Shown in pieces: positions 9,752 through 21,267 of a stretch of DNA of 64,000 nt. The stretch's first letter is position 1, and the number at the start of each line of letters is the position of its first letter. The stretch lies in NCBI GenBank assembly GCA_016617855.1, contig JAECUM010017555.1:22056-86055 (forward strand), in the 5' to 3' direction. Origin of the DNA: Megalonaias nervosa (Eukaryota; Mollusca; Bivalvia; Unionida; Unionidae). The translations under genes and the position numbers were made by a program. The notes under the pieces were generated by a model. That model was given only the letters and a program-made list of their open reading frames with translations. It was not told where the DNA came from and ran no database searches.

Positions 9752-11013
9752 CTAATAGTCTAGAATCGCTTCTCTCAAGCTGTTAAATTCCAGAGTATTA
9801 TCAAATTCTGCATACAAGATAACGTTCACCGTCTTAGGCAGAGCTGTGACAAACTGATGTTCTACACGAAGTTGGCCTGATTTTATAGGGTGATATGTTC
9901 TTCGTTGCTGCCTTGGTCAGGAGTGAAGTCAAAACTTCACAAAGCAAAACCCTCATACATAATCCTCGTACGAAATGCCGTAGCTAATTTCGGTGCTAAC
10001 TGTGTCGTCATACAGAGACAAGTAAGATCTCGAGTAATATTTATGATCAAATTTAAGTTTGAAGGCTCCGGTTCAAAAGGTCTGGCCATCTCGACTGACT
10101 TCTATCTTGGACACGTTGAAGTGTTGAAACTCGAAGGATTTTGTTCGATGGTTCCGTTAAGGGCTAAATTGTCGACATTGCTGATGATTAAATGTTTGAG
10201 TATGATCTTCGATCTTGGATTGGAGTTCAGCGGCAATAATGAAGGTTTTCATTTCCACTCGTCGTATCGGATACTTGGCCGTCGTTTTGCTCAAAGTGTG
10301 ACTTATGTTGTCTCCCACTTTAGGTAACACTTTGACACGACGCACGTAGATTCGGGCTTCTTAGATGATAGTTTCATACTGACTTTCCTTATGAGCCGTC
10401 GAATAGAAGGCGGTACTACTTCGATTCAGTCTCACGCGGACATCACTCCTTTCATCAAATACTTGTCTTGCAACCACATGTCCAAATTCAAATGATCCAT
10501 CAGTTCTAAACTACGCCTTTGTTTGGTTTTGTTTCGACGTTCGTTAAATCCCACATTTCGGTCATTCACATAGAACTCTGTTTCGTTCAACTTGCCCAGT
10601 GTGTCAGGTTTCCTTACCACGGAAGCATCCAGATGTGTGATCTTGGCTTCTTTTCCGTATGTCAAAAGGTTTTCTAGGAAACGCTCGCTAACGGTAAGTA
10701 TCCATATTGACCAGTTGCTACTGAAGTGCAAATCCACTTGGCTGAACAATGAATGCATGAAATTGTTGACCAAAGTTTGTCATAGACGTCTAAATTACTG
10801 CCGTCCGAATAGACGACTTTGACTTTCAAATAGAAGTAACTGATATTCAGATCGATTCAATGTTCGGTTTGTCCTTTGATTTCAAAATCCGTTAGGGGCT
10901 GAGGTAGTCAAAGACGAGATGGGATGAAATTCTGCCTATTTGGATTGTCGCTTCGTCATCATGCAAAACAGATCTAGTTCTGACTCGTGCCATTCGCAAG
11001 AATCTCGTTGCAT
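9752..11013 (-). pseudogene. Polinton capsid protein of the F54H12.2-like family
   Basis: From ATG 11013 the translation reads CEWHESELDLF, AEFHPISSLTTSAPNGF, NNFMHSLFSQVDL, ERFLENLLTYGKEAK, EARIYVRRVKVLP, AKYPIRRVEMKTF and KSGQLRVEHQFVTALPKTVN, ending LDY-stop at 9752. About 420 codons fit the length I associate with the family annotated as transposon-derived protein F54H12.2. I take it to be the double-jelly-roll major capsid protein (PY in older Polinton nomenclature), but that equation is from memory. Several stops and frame changes break the gene. Confidence 0.75.
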
Positions 11014-11020
11014 CATTTTC

Positions 11021-11437
11021 TTAGTAATCAAAGACGTCTAATTTTCTGGCTGTTCTTCTTTTCTTAGTCTTTCTTGCAACGTGTTTATTAGTTCTGAAGT
11101 GGTGTCGACGTCTCGTTCTGCTCAGTCCTTGTTGTGACGTGAAAGAGTAATGAATGGCGTGGCCAGCAGCTTGCAGTGCATTGATAGGGGTCTCGCGGCT
11201 AGCCAAAAGGTCTTTTGCAGTTTAAAGCAAAACATTTTTGCCTGCTCTCACGAAAGCTTCTCTGGGGTTTTATTTGTCAATGACGACATTTTGGAGAATT
11301 TGTTTTCCTTGCATCAAAGCGGCATCTTTCAAAGCCTGCAATCCTCGAGTCACCGTCGGTTTTTACATGGAGGCCAGCGTAAGAAAACAGACCTGAGCAT
11401 ATCTCCTAAATCATGTCTTCGTTGTCGAGCGACTCCT
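11021..11437 (-). pseudogene. Polinton basic core protein (PX / adenovirus pVI-pX-like)
   Basis: The frame reads RGLQALKDAALMQGKQILQN, NPREAFVRAGKNVLL, TAKDLLASRETPINALQAA and a strongly basic C-terminus with RRRHHFRTNKHVARKTKKRR before LDVFDY-stop at 11021. An N-terminal helical part with a Lys/Arg-rich tail suits a virion core or membrane-lytic protein lying between the capsid genes. Two TAG/TAA codons interrupt it. The family assignment rests on composition and position, so the exact name is uncertain. Confidence 0.6.
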
Positions 11438-11464
11438 TAGTACACAGGATACATGGGTTACAAT

Positions 11465-11978
11465 TCACAGATACAGACGTTTTCGAAAATATAGTTTCAC
11501 CGTTGCATTTCCTTTCGAGAATTTCATATTTTGTTGCAGATCTCCTTTTATACTAATGTTAACACTATCAAACTACGACTTAATGACAGGCACATAGGTA
11601 GAATGTACAAATTCAGGGGTGAATGTGATACGTGTTTCCACCTTCCTCGTAATCAGCAATGGCAGAATCTACTTTGAAAGGAATGACTCTCAGTAACGGA
11701 GCGGTTGTGTTTCCTACCACGTTATACTCCACCACATTGGAGCACACCAAGATCAAATGCAGTCCTTCGTTTAGTTTCACATGGTGACGAAAATACTTGT
11801 AAAAGTTATCGTTGTTGTTGAATTCTTTTGAATTTGGGGTTATTTTGGTGTGACCATCATGAATATTAAACAAACTGGGAGAAAAAGTGATGGACAACGT
11901 TTTGCCATCCGAAAAATTCACATTCATACGATGATCTATTGTATGGCACACCTCGTTTAGTTTATTAGTTTTGTCCAT
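11465..11978 (-). pseudogene. Polinton minor capsid (penton-like) protein
   Basis: From ATG 11978 the frame contains VCHTIDHRMNVNFSDGK, HHVKLNEGLHLILVCSNVVE, YNVVGNTTAPLLRVIPF and, after a one-base frameshift near 11615, YVPVIKS, FDSVNISIKGD and FSKGNATVKLYFRKR. The PLLR, YVP, FDS.NI.I and C-terminal V.L.F segments suit the single-jelly-roll vertex protein of Polintons. Length is about 171 codons. Besides the frameshift there is one in-frame stop in the second half. Confidence 0.7.
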
Positions 11979-12600
11979 TTTGGTCTGTGACCTTCCCTAA
12001 GGGCACTGCTTTCTCACTTTTTATTCGTTGTTAGTAATTTGCATAACATCAAGCAAATTCAGCGAAACAATTAACATAGTCTGCTTAAACTGTTTTAATT
12101 TTTTCTCAATATTAGTAATTCTATTATTTCTCAATAAAATAAGTAAACTATTTTAATACTGCACAAGCGTGAATTGGCTGCTTTGAAAATATTTTCTATT
12201 AAATTGACATTGCAAGATAAATAGTCAATAATGTTACATTATTGCGTATACAGAACAACGTCATTCTTTCAAAAAAAATTCGCTGTTTTGGTTTCTTAAA
12301 TTAAGTTCATGAAATTTTCAGCGTACCAAGAAAATAAAAAGAAGTATAATATTTTAAACAATTGTAAATATCACATTTCAGTTTAAGATGAAACTTAATA
12401 ATATTTCTCACTGTCTGATTAAACACGTAATAGCGTTGGAATCAGTCTGACTTTTGGTTCTAATAAGCTCGTAATTTGTTGAGAATATGCCGCAGAACTA
12501 ATTCATTCACCATTAGTCTGGTACCCTGGACTCGTTTGATGAGCATCGTGGAAAACCTGGTGCAAGACTGGTTAGTCTGGTTCTCTGATTGAAATAACTT
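11979..12600. other. no recognisable gene
   Basis: AT-rich flank of the Polinton fragment with short frames only. I could not identify a Polinton terminal repeat here. Confidence 0.5.
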
Positions 12601-13215
12601 TAGCATTTTAGATGGCTTTCTACAGATTCGTATTTAGAATTTTAAAGAGAAAGAATTACCCCTGTTTTCCTCACGGGTTATACTAGTTACTTTAAAGAAA
12701 ATGACCTCGAATATTTTAGGTACTGTTCAAAGAACTTTTAATTCCCTTTATTTTGTTGTATGATCTATACGTGTAATATGAGTTACTGAGCATAAAATAT
12801 GGGCTTACATGAGATGAGCAACTTTAAAAAACAATACAAAACAACAACAACAACAACAAAAAACAAAACAACTGCTAGCTCCGCTTGGTTATTTCATTTC
12901 ATGGACTTCAGAGGTAAATTGTAAAAAAAATAATAAAAAAGAGCAGATAACTTTTTTAAATACATGTTATATATTTGGTAATTCATTCATTTCAGAAACT
13001 GGCTATTGTCTAAACTGACAAAATTCATTTTCCCGATTTTATTAACTGCCAAAGATGGTGTAGTTTAGACTAATTCAAGCTGAGTTTTTAGCACAATGGA
13101 GCAGTCTCTTTAGTAGCTGTGTGCTTCCATCATGTACAGTTTCCACAAGTACAATATACAAAGAAATTTCAGCCACAGTACATGAACGTTACATAGAGGT
13201 AAGCCAATATTCTCT
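12600..13215 (+). repeat. dispersed repeat R, copy 1
   Basis: Blocks such as GGTACTGTTCAAAGAACTTT, TTGGTAATTCATTCATT and ACAAAATTCATTTTCCC match the reverse complement of 19800-20330 in the same order, with small indels. The identity by eye is about 75 percent. A (CAA)n run near 12842 is private to this copy. The family is unknown and there is no coding frame. Confidence 0.8.
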
Positions 13216-13349
13216 CCAATGTGTGTGTTGCAAATGTAAACAACTTAACCTTACAACCGCCACTTTCTCAGAAGTTCATTTTATTTGTAGAGCGCCCCAT
13301 AGCGGATTGCAACTCTGGAATTATAAGAAATAGGGAACCCGACTGATTT

Positions 13350-13890
13350 ATATCATCGGGCTATGTTAGACTGGTCGCCTCCATTCATCATCATCATCAA
13401 ATCCCTTAAACTAAGTGGTCGTTGGGGCACCACAGTTGACTTTACAACCAAATCTCTCCATCTTTCCCTGTTCTCTACTGCCCTTTGTGAATCTCCAAAT
13501 CCCATGCCTGTCCATTCCTTAATGTTGTCTTCCCACATCTTTTTTCTCTGCCTCTTCGTCTGCACCCTCGCACTGTGCCTTGCAAGATTGTTTTTGCCAG
13601 TCCAGATGATCTTGAGACATGACCGTACAACTTCAGTTTGCGCTTTTTTACAGTGGTCATGAGGTCTTCATATGATCTATTGGCTCGTTGGATCCTGTTG
13701 TGGACTTCTTCGTTGGTTACATTGTCAATGTATGAGATGCCCAAGATCTTGCGGTAGCATCTCATTTCGAAGGTTTGAATCCTTCTTTGTAGATCTGATG
13801 TGAGCGTCCATGTTTCACAAGCATACATAAAGATGGATATGACAATCGAGCGCATCAGCTTTACTTTGGTCGCCTCAATTGCTTGCATAT
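13350..13890 (-). mobile_element. LINE 3' end (reverse-transcriptase C-terminus)
   Basis: The minus-strand translation reads LMRSIVISIFMYACETWTL, TSDLQRRIQTFEMRCYRKIL, KKRKLKLYGHVSRSSGLAKT and ILQGTVRGCRRRGREK, then in another frame WEDNIKEWTGMGFGDSQRA. This is the conserved end of the reverse-transcriptase polyprotein in many non-LTR elements. The element is 5'-truncated, frameshifted near 13560, and ends at (ATG)n-like repeats near 13385, as such tails do. It is a dead copy. Confidence 0.85.
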
Positions 13891-13989
13891 AAATTCAAAC
13901 ACTCTGGGCATTAGATAAGCTGAATCGGGAACCAGGCTACTGGTGCGTCTTCAGTGTAGCCTGGTTGACGAAAGTTCATAGCTTGTCAA

Positions 13990-14283
13990 CGTTCAAAAAG
14001 ATACCAGTCTAGTATTTAGTGAGCAAAACTGAAAGTGAAGAGTAAATATAGAGAGCTGGAGGAAGGAAGAAAAGGGGAAGAAGAGAATATAAATTTTGAT
14101 AACAGGAGAAAGGAAGAAGAACAGTTTAGTGAGAAGGGGGAAGCAAGAATGGAGGAAGAAAATGAGGATAATAGGAAGAAAAGAAAGAACAGAGAGGGTA
14201 ATATTGTTCAGTGCAGTATGTGTCACTGCAAAGTATATCCTAGAAATATAACTTGGTTTAATTTTTGATAATTTTTCTCCCAA
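13990..14283 (+). other. purine-rich tract, coding status doubtful
   Basis: A strand-asymmetric AG-rich block (14040-14200) yields an open frame of Glu/Lys/Arg-rich peptide ending in CSMCHCK. The bias explains the openness; no family is recognised. Confidence 0.4.
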
Positions 14284-15703
14284 AGTAATGAATGTCGTGA
14301 ATAAAAAATTGCCTTTAAAGCTTTTTAGATTGCTACAGTGAAATGCTTCCTATCTGAACTGTCAGTAACTGGCTGAAAAATTTAGGATGGAGACAGTGTT
14401 CATGTTAAGAAAAAGAATACTTGTGCAGTTTACACAGATTTTATCTCATAGATGCAGTTTTCATCAGTCTCATATGGCTGCTTTAATTTCAAGGTAATGC
14501 ATCCACAATTTTTTAATTGAAGACTTCTTTCTGTTGTACTGGAGTTCCCGATGTTATTGTTCTTGCACAAACACAGAATCAGGGTTTTGTCACTTACAGT
14601 GTGGGAGTTAGTCATCAAAGTTAGCTATCTAGATATTTATAACCTAGAATATCCATGTTCCATTTTAAACAGGTATCTTAAACCAGTCCATATTTTGAAA
14701 TAAGATAAATATCGTTCATGCTAGTGCCTCAGCTTTGATAAACCTGTTGAAAATGCAGTGATACACCTGTCCCCCATTATAGTGTATTACTTAATACTGC
14801 TTACTAATACTATTATAACTACAGTATATTACTTTCTGCCCACTTTATAACTATTTTGATGTAACTATGGAGCCAATGAATGACATGCATTGCACAAATT
14901 ATTCATGGTGAAAACAATGTATAAAATATTCAATAAAAACTTTGAAGTAAATTATTTATTTAAATGAAAGGTATCATAGTTAAGCTAGATACAAAAATAC
15001 CACTATGACTTGGAAGAAATCACAGTAGATAACAGAAATAATTATTTTCCTCATGTTAAATAAGCACAAATTTTTGTCACTATTTCAAATATTCCAGTTG
15101 TGATCTTTAACAAGCATCAATTTATATTGCAAACGCTTATTAAGTCTGTTAATTTAAAGAACATCTAATTGTGCCCATAATTATTTGCCCAATTAAGGAT
15201 ACAAAAGAAGACATTTTGTGCAAATGAAAGATATATTTTGTGTAAATGAAAGTTATGTGTTACAGAAAAGAACATAACAAAACTTTATTGGTAAAAGAAT
15301 CATATTCAGATCATACATGCAGGCATATTAAGGTATAGTCAAAGTTTTATTAAATGAGAAACCAAAATGATGCAGTAAGAATGAAATGGACAGAAAAATC
15401 AGAGAGAGAGCATTGATTATTGGGGTGATGGAATACGTCATTCAGAATGGTATTCTGGCATTTGGTACATTTTCTTTCTACATATCAAATTTTATTCTAT
15501 CAACCAGTTTTGACACATAATTTATGGTTTTGAAGTCCTAAATTTCAAGGTCGGTAAATACACTTTTTATTAAATTTTAATAAAACTGGATACCTGTTTT
15601 TTAAATTTTAAAATTGTGCTCCTTGGGCAATTTTTTTCTAAAACACATAATCTTATTTGTGTTGATCTAAGAAGACGATTTTAATATAAACCCATCATAA
15701 TTA
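14284..15703. other. AT-rich, no recognisable gene
   Basis: Short frames only on both strands. No repeat was matched to elsewhere in the window. Confidence 0.5.
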
Positions 15704-16702
15704 TGTCACCCACATACTGATTTAATTTGCATTGTTTGTTTGTTATTTTTAAAAATTTTATTTCATTACATGCTATTGTAATATAACATTGTATGTTGGA
15801 CATAACCTTGCCCAAAATCAAGTTTATTTTCCACTTGACCAGATATTGATTTTTAAAAAAAAATTTATTCTGTAAAAAACTAATATATAGCTAAAATATT
15901 CTCTGTGTGTATGGGTTTAATATAAGGATTATTATTAATAGAAGTAAATATGTCTGTTTGTGTCTGGGTCTAGGTTATTGGAATTCCTTACAATTTACGA
16001 TTCTGTACCTGACATTGTCCAGGTTATATATTATAATCTTTGTTACAGACTTTCTAATAATAACTAACATTTTATTTGTAAACATTACAAACTTCCTAGA
16101 AGGTTATTTTCCATTAGGTAATGTTTTTTTTTATAGAAAATATTAATTGTGACCTGATTTCCAGTGGAAGGCCATATAATCTTGTTACTGAAAAGATTAT
16201 TCATTCATGCTTTAATATCAAGCAGAATCAGCTTTGTATTATTGTTGTGTTCAGAAGTTCAGTTGGGCTTGAATTTATTTCTTCAAATTATTTAATACAG
16301 TAATTATTTTCTCTGGAAATACAGAGTGCTCATAAAAAAATAATATTCTTGGACAGAGGCATTCACTGCAGATTATAGTGAAATCAAACCTAGAATTTTA
16401 TTACTGTGTTTCAACAAAAGACTGTTTGTGCAATAACATGATACAGGCTGCCACAGGCACATCAACACCTTCAGCATTGGACTTAATTTGGATTCCCACT
16501 AAAGTTTATTCATAACATTAACTTTTTAGGACTTGTGTCTGTAATTCTAGGATTATTTTGGGATTTAATTTGCAGTACCATAAGTTCTTATTTTTCATTT
16601 TTACTTTGTATTCTAGAGAAATAAATTATTTGTTGAATTTTACAAAGCTTGTTGCTTTTCACTCTTTTCTGTTAGTTATTGTAAGAGCATAGACTTATAA
16701 CA
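15704..16702 (+). repeat. 5' LTR of a Ty3/gypsy element (family L)
   Basis: The end (AAGAGCATAGACTTATAACA) and start (ATTTAATTTGCATTG) match the solo LTR at 34531-35431 in reverse orientation, and the pieces at 19363-19800. The right boundary is set by TAACA, as in the solo copy, and is followed by TTGGAGGCTCATCC, which looks like a primer-binding region. The left boundary is less certain. Confidence 0.75.
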
Positions 16703-16858
16703 GAAAATTGGAGGCTCATCCTTGGGATTCGAATTTCTCTAAAATATTTCAGAAAACTTTGTTTTTGAAATTTAAATTCACCTTGTTTTGGAATTTTCTA
16801 AGTCCCAGATATTATTTCATATTTTAGAAATCTTTAGCTAAACCAACAAGCTTTTGCA

Positions 16859-17330
16859 ATGTCATCTGTAGTGGAAGCCTTCATTTCAAATCCTACCCAG
16901 GAACAGTTAGACTCCTTGAAAAAGGATGAATTGATTCAACTTGCCGGAAAATGTGATCTTTCTGAGGCAAAGGCTTCTTTAATAAAGCAAGAAATAAAAA
17001 ATATTTTGGTCCAATATTTGGTGGAATAGAATCTTTTGGATAAAAATGCTTTGGGTTTGATTAGTAAGTCTGTATCAGACTCTAATATAAAAGTAGAGGA
17101 ATTGAAATTAAAATACAAGATGGAATTAGAGTTATGAAAGCTTGAGCTTCAGAAAGAGAATGAGAAGAAACAAATGCAATTGAAGAAATAGGAGAGAGAG
17201 ACAAATGCAGTTATAGAAAAAAGAAAGAGAATTGCAAGTGCAGAAAGGGAAAGACAGAGAGAAAGAGAAGATAGGCAAATGCAAATGCAAAAAGAAAAAG
17301 AGATGTTGTACAGATGCAGAGAGAAAAAAC
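16859..17330 (+). pseudogene. gag-like N-terminus of the gypsy element
   Basis: From ATG 16859 the frame reads MSSVVEAFISNPTQEQLDSL, KKDELIQLAGKCDLSEAK, then meets TAG near 17027 and continues in the same frame with KVEELKLKYKMELEL and a long Gln/Lys/Glu/Met-rich helical stretch. The position just inside the LTR and the helical, Lys/Glu-rich character suit a gag start. The rest of gag and the protease are missing: the frame runs straight into integrase sequence at about 17330, so an internal deletion joined the two. Confidence 0.65.
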
Positions 17331-18320
17331 TAATTTTGCTGGTCATTTAGGGATTAACAAGACTTATCATAAGATCTTGAACCACTTTTATTGGCCAGAT
17401 ATTAAAAGTGATGTTTATAAATACTGTAGATCTTGTCATACTTATCAAATGGTAGGAAAACCCAATCAGAAGATACCTAAGGCTCATCTGCAGTCTGTTC
17501 CTGTATTTGATGAACCAATTAGGAGAATAATGGTAGACTGTGTTTGTCCCTTACCTAAGACTAAGTCAGGCTACCAATATTTGTTGACCATAATGTGTGT
17601 GTCTACAAGATTCCCAGAGGCAATTCCTTTGAGGAATGTTAAAACTAAAACAATAGTAAAAGCTTTGATAACATTTTTTACTCAGTTTGGCCCTCCAAAA
17701 TCTGTCCAATCTGATCAAGGAATTTTCCAGCAAGTGATGCATGAATTATAGACATCAATCAGTTCAAGTCTTCTGCCTATCACCCTTGAGATCCAAGGGG
17801 CTTTAGAAAGATTTCATGAAACTTTGAAAAATATTATTCTGTCATACTGTTTTGATACTGGATAAGACTGGGATGAAGGTGTTCATTTACTGTTGTTTGC
17901 TGTTAGGGAATCGGTTCAAGATTATTATTCAGTCCCTTTGAACTAGTTTTTGGACACATGGTGCCTGGACCATTGAATTTGTTAAAAGAGAAACTTCTTT
18001 CAAATGAAGATATATAAATTCATCTTCTCGATTATGCTAAATTTAAGTACAAGTTGTCAAAGGCTTGTGAGGTTGCAAGAGCTAATCTGCACTCTACTCA
18101 GTCAAAAATGAAATTAAGGTATGATAAAAATAGAAAGGAAAGGAGTTTTCAGCCTGGTGATAGAGTTCTGACTCTCTTTCCCATACATGTACCACAAAAT
18201 CCTCTTCAGGCTAAGTATTGTGGTCCTTACACAGTTGAAAAGAAAGTAATTGACGTAAATTATATCATCAGTACCCGTGTGAGGTGAAAAAAACCCAAAC
18301 AAACTTTGACATATAAATAT
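17314..18320 (+). pseudogene. gypsy integrase (zinc-binding, core and C-terminal parts)
   Basis: 17335-17750 encodes an HHCC zinc-binding domain (GHLGINKTYHKIL then YCRSCHTYQ), followed by the catalytic core with VDCVCPLPKTKSGYQYLLTI and FGPPKSVQSDQG. After a stop at 17749, a broken stretch leads to the C-terminal domain at 18054-18287 (RYDKNRKERSFQPGDRVLTL, AKYCGPYTVEKKV). Integrase inserts the DNA copy into the genome. The notable point is that it lies upstream of the reverse transcriptase at 18600-19370, as in copia and in Gmr1-like gypsy elements. Several stops and frameshifts make it inactive. Confidence 0.85.
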
Positions 18321-19372
18321 GTTAAAGGAGTATATTGATAGAGATAACCAGTTTAATCATGCAATCAGTTTAGATGTACATATCCCACACAGTAAGGATT
18401 TAAGCGATGGAATGCAATTGAACTGTAGTTCCTTTGGAGTAAGCAATTTCTGGAATTCAGAAATTAATAATAATCTGGACCAGAAACTTTCACATCTGCA
18501 GCAAAGAGAAAAGAATGAACAAAAACAGCTGTTACTTGAATATGAGCACTTGTTTCCAGATGTCCTACACAAACAAATAAAATCTACCATGATGTTGAAA
18601 TTCTAGATTCCACACCTGTGAAACAACATCCATACAGGATGAACCCTTTCAAACAAGAATGTTTAAAAAAGAAATTCAGGATTTGCTGGAGAATGATTTC
18701 ACGGAACAAAGTATAAGTGACTGGAGTTCACCCTGTATACTTTTTCTGAAACCAGATAATACTATCTGCATGTGCACTGATTTATAGAAAGATGAACAAT
18801 GTGACCAAAACAGATTCATATCCATTGCCAAGAATCAATGACAGCATGGACAAAATTGGAAACGCAATGTATGTCACCAAATCTGATGGAAAGGGCAAAG
18901 GAAATTTTGGCATTTGTGAACCAGCTGGATTTTATCAATATAAAGTGATGCCATTATGAGATCAAAGGTTCACCTTGTACTTTTCAATGTTTAATGAACA
19001 TGATTACATCTGGTCTAGATAATTGCAATGCTTATATCAATGATGTCATCATCTACAGTGATACCTGGAAAGATCACTTAGAGACAATTCAGAAATTCTT
19101 TGACATGCTCATTGATGCAGATTTGACAATTTATCCAAAAGTGAATTTTGTCATGCTTGTGTTACATTTCTAGGACATATCGTGGGACATGGAAAAGTTA
19201 AACCTATAGATTCTAAGGTCAAGGCCATCTCTGAATTTCCTGTGCCAATCAGTAAAAAGCAACTGATGCTATTTTTGGGTATGACTGGATACAACAGGAA
19301 ATTTTGTTCCAATTTTTCCATCATTGCTGAACCACTGACAAATTTGTTGAGCAAAAACACCAAGAAATAAAT
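18319..19372 (+). pseudogene. gypsy reverse transcriptase remnant
   Basis: A linker (KYVKGVYR / MLKEYIDRDNQ) leads to QHPYRMNPFKQECLKKEIQD, LLENDFTEQSISDWSSPCIL, then broken frames, the active-site region YINDVIIYSDTWKDHLETI, and a final segment with FPVPISKKQLMLFLGMTGYN. The active-site motif has IND where YxDD is expected. Many stops and indels are present. The RNase H domain is missing because the sequence switches to LTR end sequence at about 19363. Confidence 0.85.
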
Positions 19373-19800
19373 CATTTGTTAAATTTTAAAAGGCTTGTTG
19401 CATTTCGCTCTTGTTTGTTACTTATTTTAAGAGCGTAGACTTGTAATAGTAAGTGTTGCTATGTATATTTAATTTGCATTGTTTTTTTGTTTTTTAAATT
19501 TTCATTATATGCTATGGATAATTGTATTTTGGACTTAACTGTGTCCAAAACCAAGTTCATTTTCTACCTGACCTGAATCATTGATTTTGGTTTTGTAAAC
19601 ATGTTTATCTCAATCAGAGTCAAGAACTTTGGAAATTTCCCATGAATTGCCAGGTCTACCTGTTGTTTACTACATTTTACATTATAATTTTAGTAATAGA
19701 CTCCTAATTATAACTAAGAACTTATCTAGTTAACATTTACCTCAAAAAGAACAGAATTTCCTTGTGGTGAAATATAAATGATTGTACTTTTGGAAATTGT
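19363..19800 (+). repeat. LTR family L pieces in end-then-start order
   Basis: 19363-19448 matches the last ~85 bases of the 5' LTR (AGAAATAAATCATTTGTT ... AGAGCGTAGACTTGTAATA). After five bases (GTAAG), 19454 begins with TGTTGCTATGTAT, which matches the LTR start, and about 340 bases of LTR 5' sequence follow until repeat R begins. The normal order would be start then end, so this is a junction of two LTRs, not a simple 3' LTR. Confidence 0.65.
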
Positions 19801-20330
19801 AAATGATCTTAGCACACTGCTAACTAAAATGAGTGCTCCCTTGTGCTCCAAAATTCAGCCTGAATTTGTCTGAAGTACACTATCCTTTGCAGCTATTAAA
19901 ATAGGGAAAATGAATTTTGCCAGACTAGACAATACCAGCTTCTGAAAGTGCAATGAATGAATTACCAACTATATAAAATGTAAAAAAAATTATAGGCTCT
20001 TTTTTATTACAATTTACCTCAGAAGTTCAGGAAGTGAAAATAACCAAGTGGAGCTAGTACTATTTTGAAAGGTACACATCTGGAGTAAGGCCAATCTGTA
20101 TACTCTATAACCCATATTACACCCATCAATCATACACCAAAATAAGGGGAATTAAAGGTTCTTTGAACAATACCTAAGATATACAAGGTCTTTTTTAAAT
20201 AGCCAGTATAACTAGTGAGGAAACCCGGGGAAATACTTTTTCTTTAAAATTTTAAGCCTATGCAAAATATGAAACTGTAGAGCACCACCTAAATAAAGAT
20301 TCTGGATCATGTCCAAACTCCGATGTTTAA
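19800..20330 (-). repeat. dispersed repeat R, copy 2 (inverted)
   Basis: Its reverse complement aligns with 12600-13215 through several blocks (GTTCAAAGAAC, TTGGTAATTCATTCATT, CAAAATTCATTTTCCC). It abuts the LTR piece at 19454-19800. Confidence 0.8.
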
Positions 20331-21030
20331 AATTTTTTTAACAAAATTTTATTTAAAAAAAACATAAATTTTTATAAGAAAAACCATAGGAAATGGTTGT
20401 ACACTGACGAAAATGTAAAAAAAAACCCTTACAAAGTAAGGGTAACCTGTAGAAGTTGACAGGTATGGCTTGCTTTGATCAAAGCGTTCTTATAGAAGTC
20501 ACAAAAGAGAAATATTAATAAACATTATTACCCCCCCCCCCAACAAAAAACATGTTACAAAAGAAACCTTAGCAGGAAAACCAATGCAGGGGAACTACAT
20601 TTCACATGTATGTAGCATATGTGCAGATAAGGAAAATTAAGTTCCAAATCATAAACCTTTAAATTCATTGAGACCAACTGATTAATAATTACCAGTCATT
20701 CATAGCCAACTAGTGCCTGCATACTGGACTATTAAATATTGGATGGACAGAAAATATACTGTCATGGTACTGTTTTTGTTACTGTTGTTGAATTGATCCA
20801 TTTGTTTTCTTGGGCAGTAGGGGGCACAATTTCAGCATTGTCCAGTGAACCTGGACATATGATGCATGGAATTCATTTTAAAATACAGAAATTTGATGAC
20901 TTATTTGAAATTTTACTAGCCTGCAGGTTGATTCAGCTGCTGACTCACTGGCCCATGGCATTTCTGTTTTGAGGAGGGCCAGGTAATACAGACAGCTGCA
21001 GGTGCATGGGGCCTGTTACCTCTTCCAGAG
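20331..21030. other. no recognisable gene
   Basis: A C run near 20530 and AT-rich sequence. Short frames without motifs. Confidence 0.5.
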
Positions 21031-21031
21031 T

Positions 21032-21267
21032 TGTTATTAAATAAAAATTCTATTAAATCATAAAGTTTTGTCTGACATTTGATTTGACTTTAGGTCACAA
21101 AATATGTAACAGAAAGAAGTGAAACCAACAATCAATAAACAATTTATTTCTCTTCAGTACAGAGTGAAAATTCCAAAGAAGTATTGCAAATTAAATCTCA
21201 AATAATCCTAAATTTCCTATCACAAGTCCAAAAGTACAGAATAGTCTGAATGAGTTCCAAAATGGGG
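21032..21267 (-). repeat. LTR family L fragment, minus strand
   Basis: Reverse complement matches the 3' part of the 5' LTR: GCAAATTAAATC, AATAATCCTA, CACAAGTCC and AATTTATTTCTC occur in the same order. It is cut off by the SINE at 21268. Confidence 0.7.

Larger units (their letters stand above)
8774..11978 (-). mobile_element. Polinton/Maverick fragment, copy 1 (structural gene block)
   Basis: Five consecutive minus-strand genes match Polinton virion genes: minor capsid, basic core protein, F54H12.2-type capsid protein, a conserved unknown and the adenovirus-type protease. Polintons are large DNA transposons related to adintoviruses. No integrase, ATPase or DNA polymerase B is visible in this copy, and terminal inverted repeats were not found. 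Four of the five genes carry stops or frameshifts, so the copy is dead. Repeat P and the units at 6.3-8.6 kb may be the downstream end of the same element. Confidence 0.85.

Noticed and set aside
14035..14268. Glu/Lys-rich protein of 77 codons
   Set aside because: Openness is explained by the purine-rich strand, and no family or conserved motif is seen.
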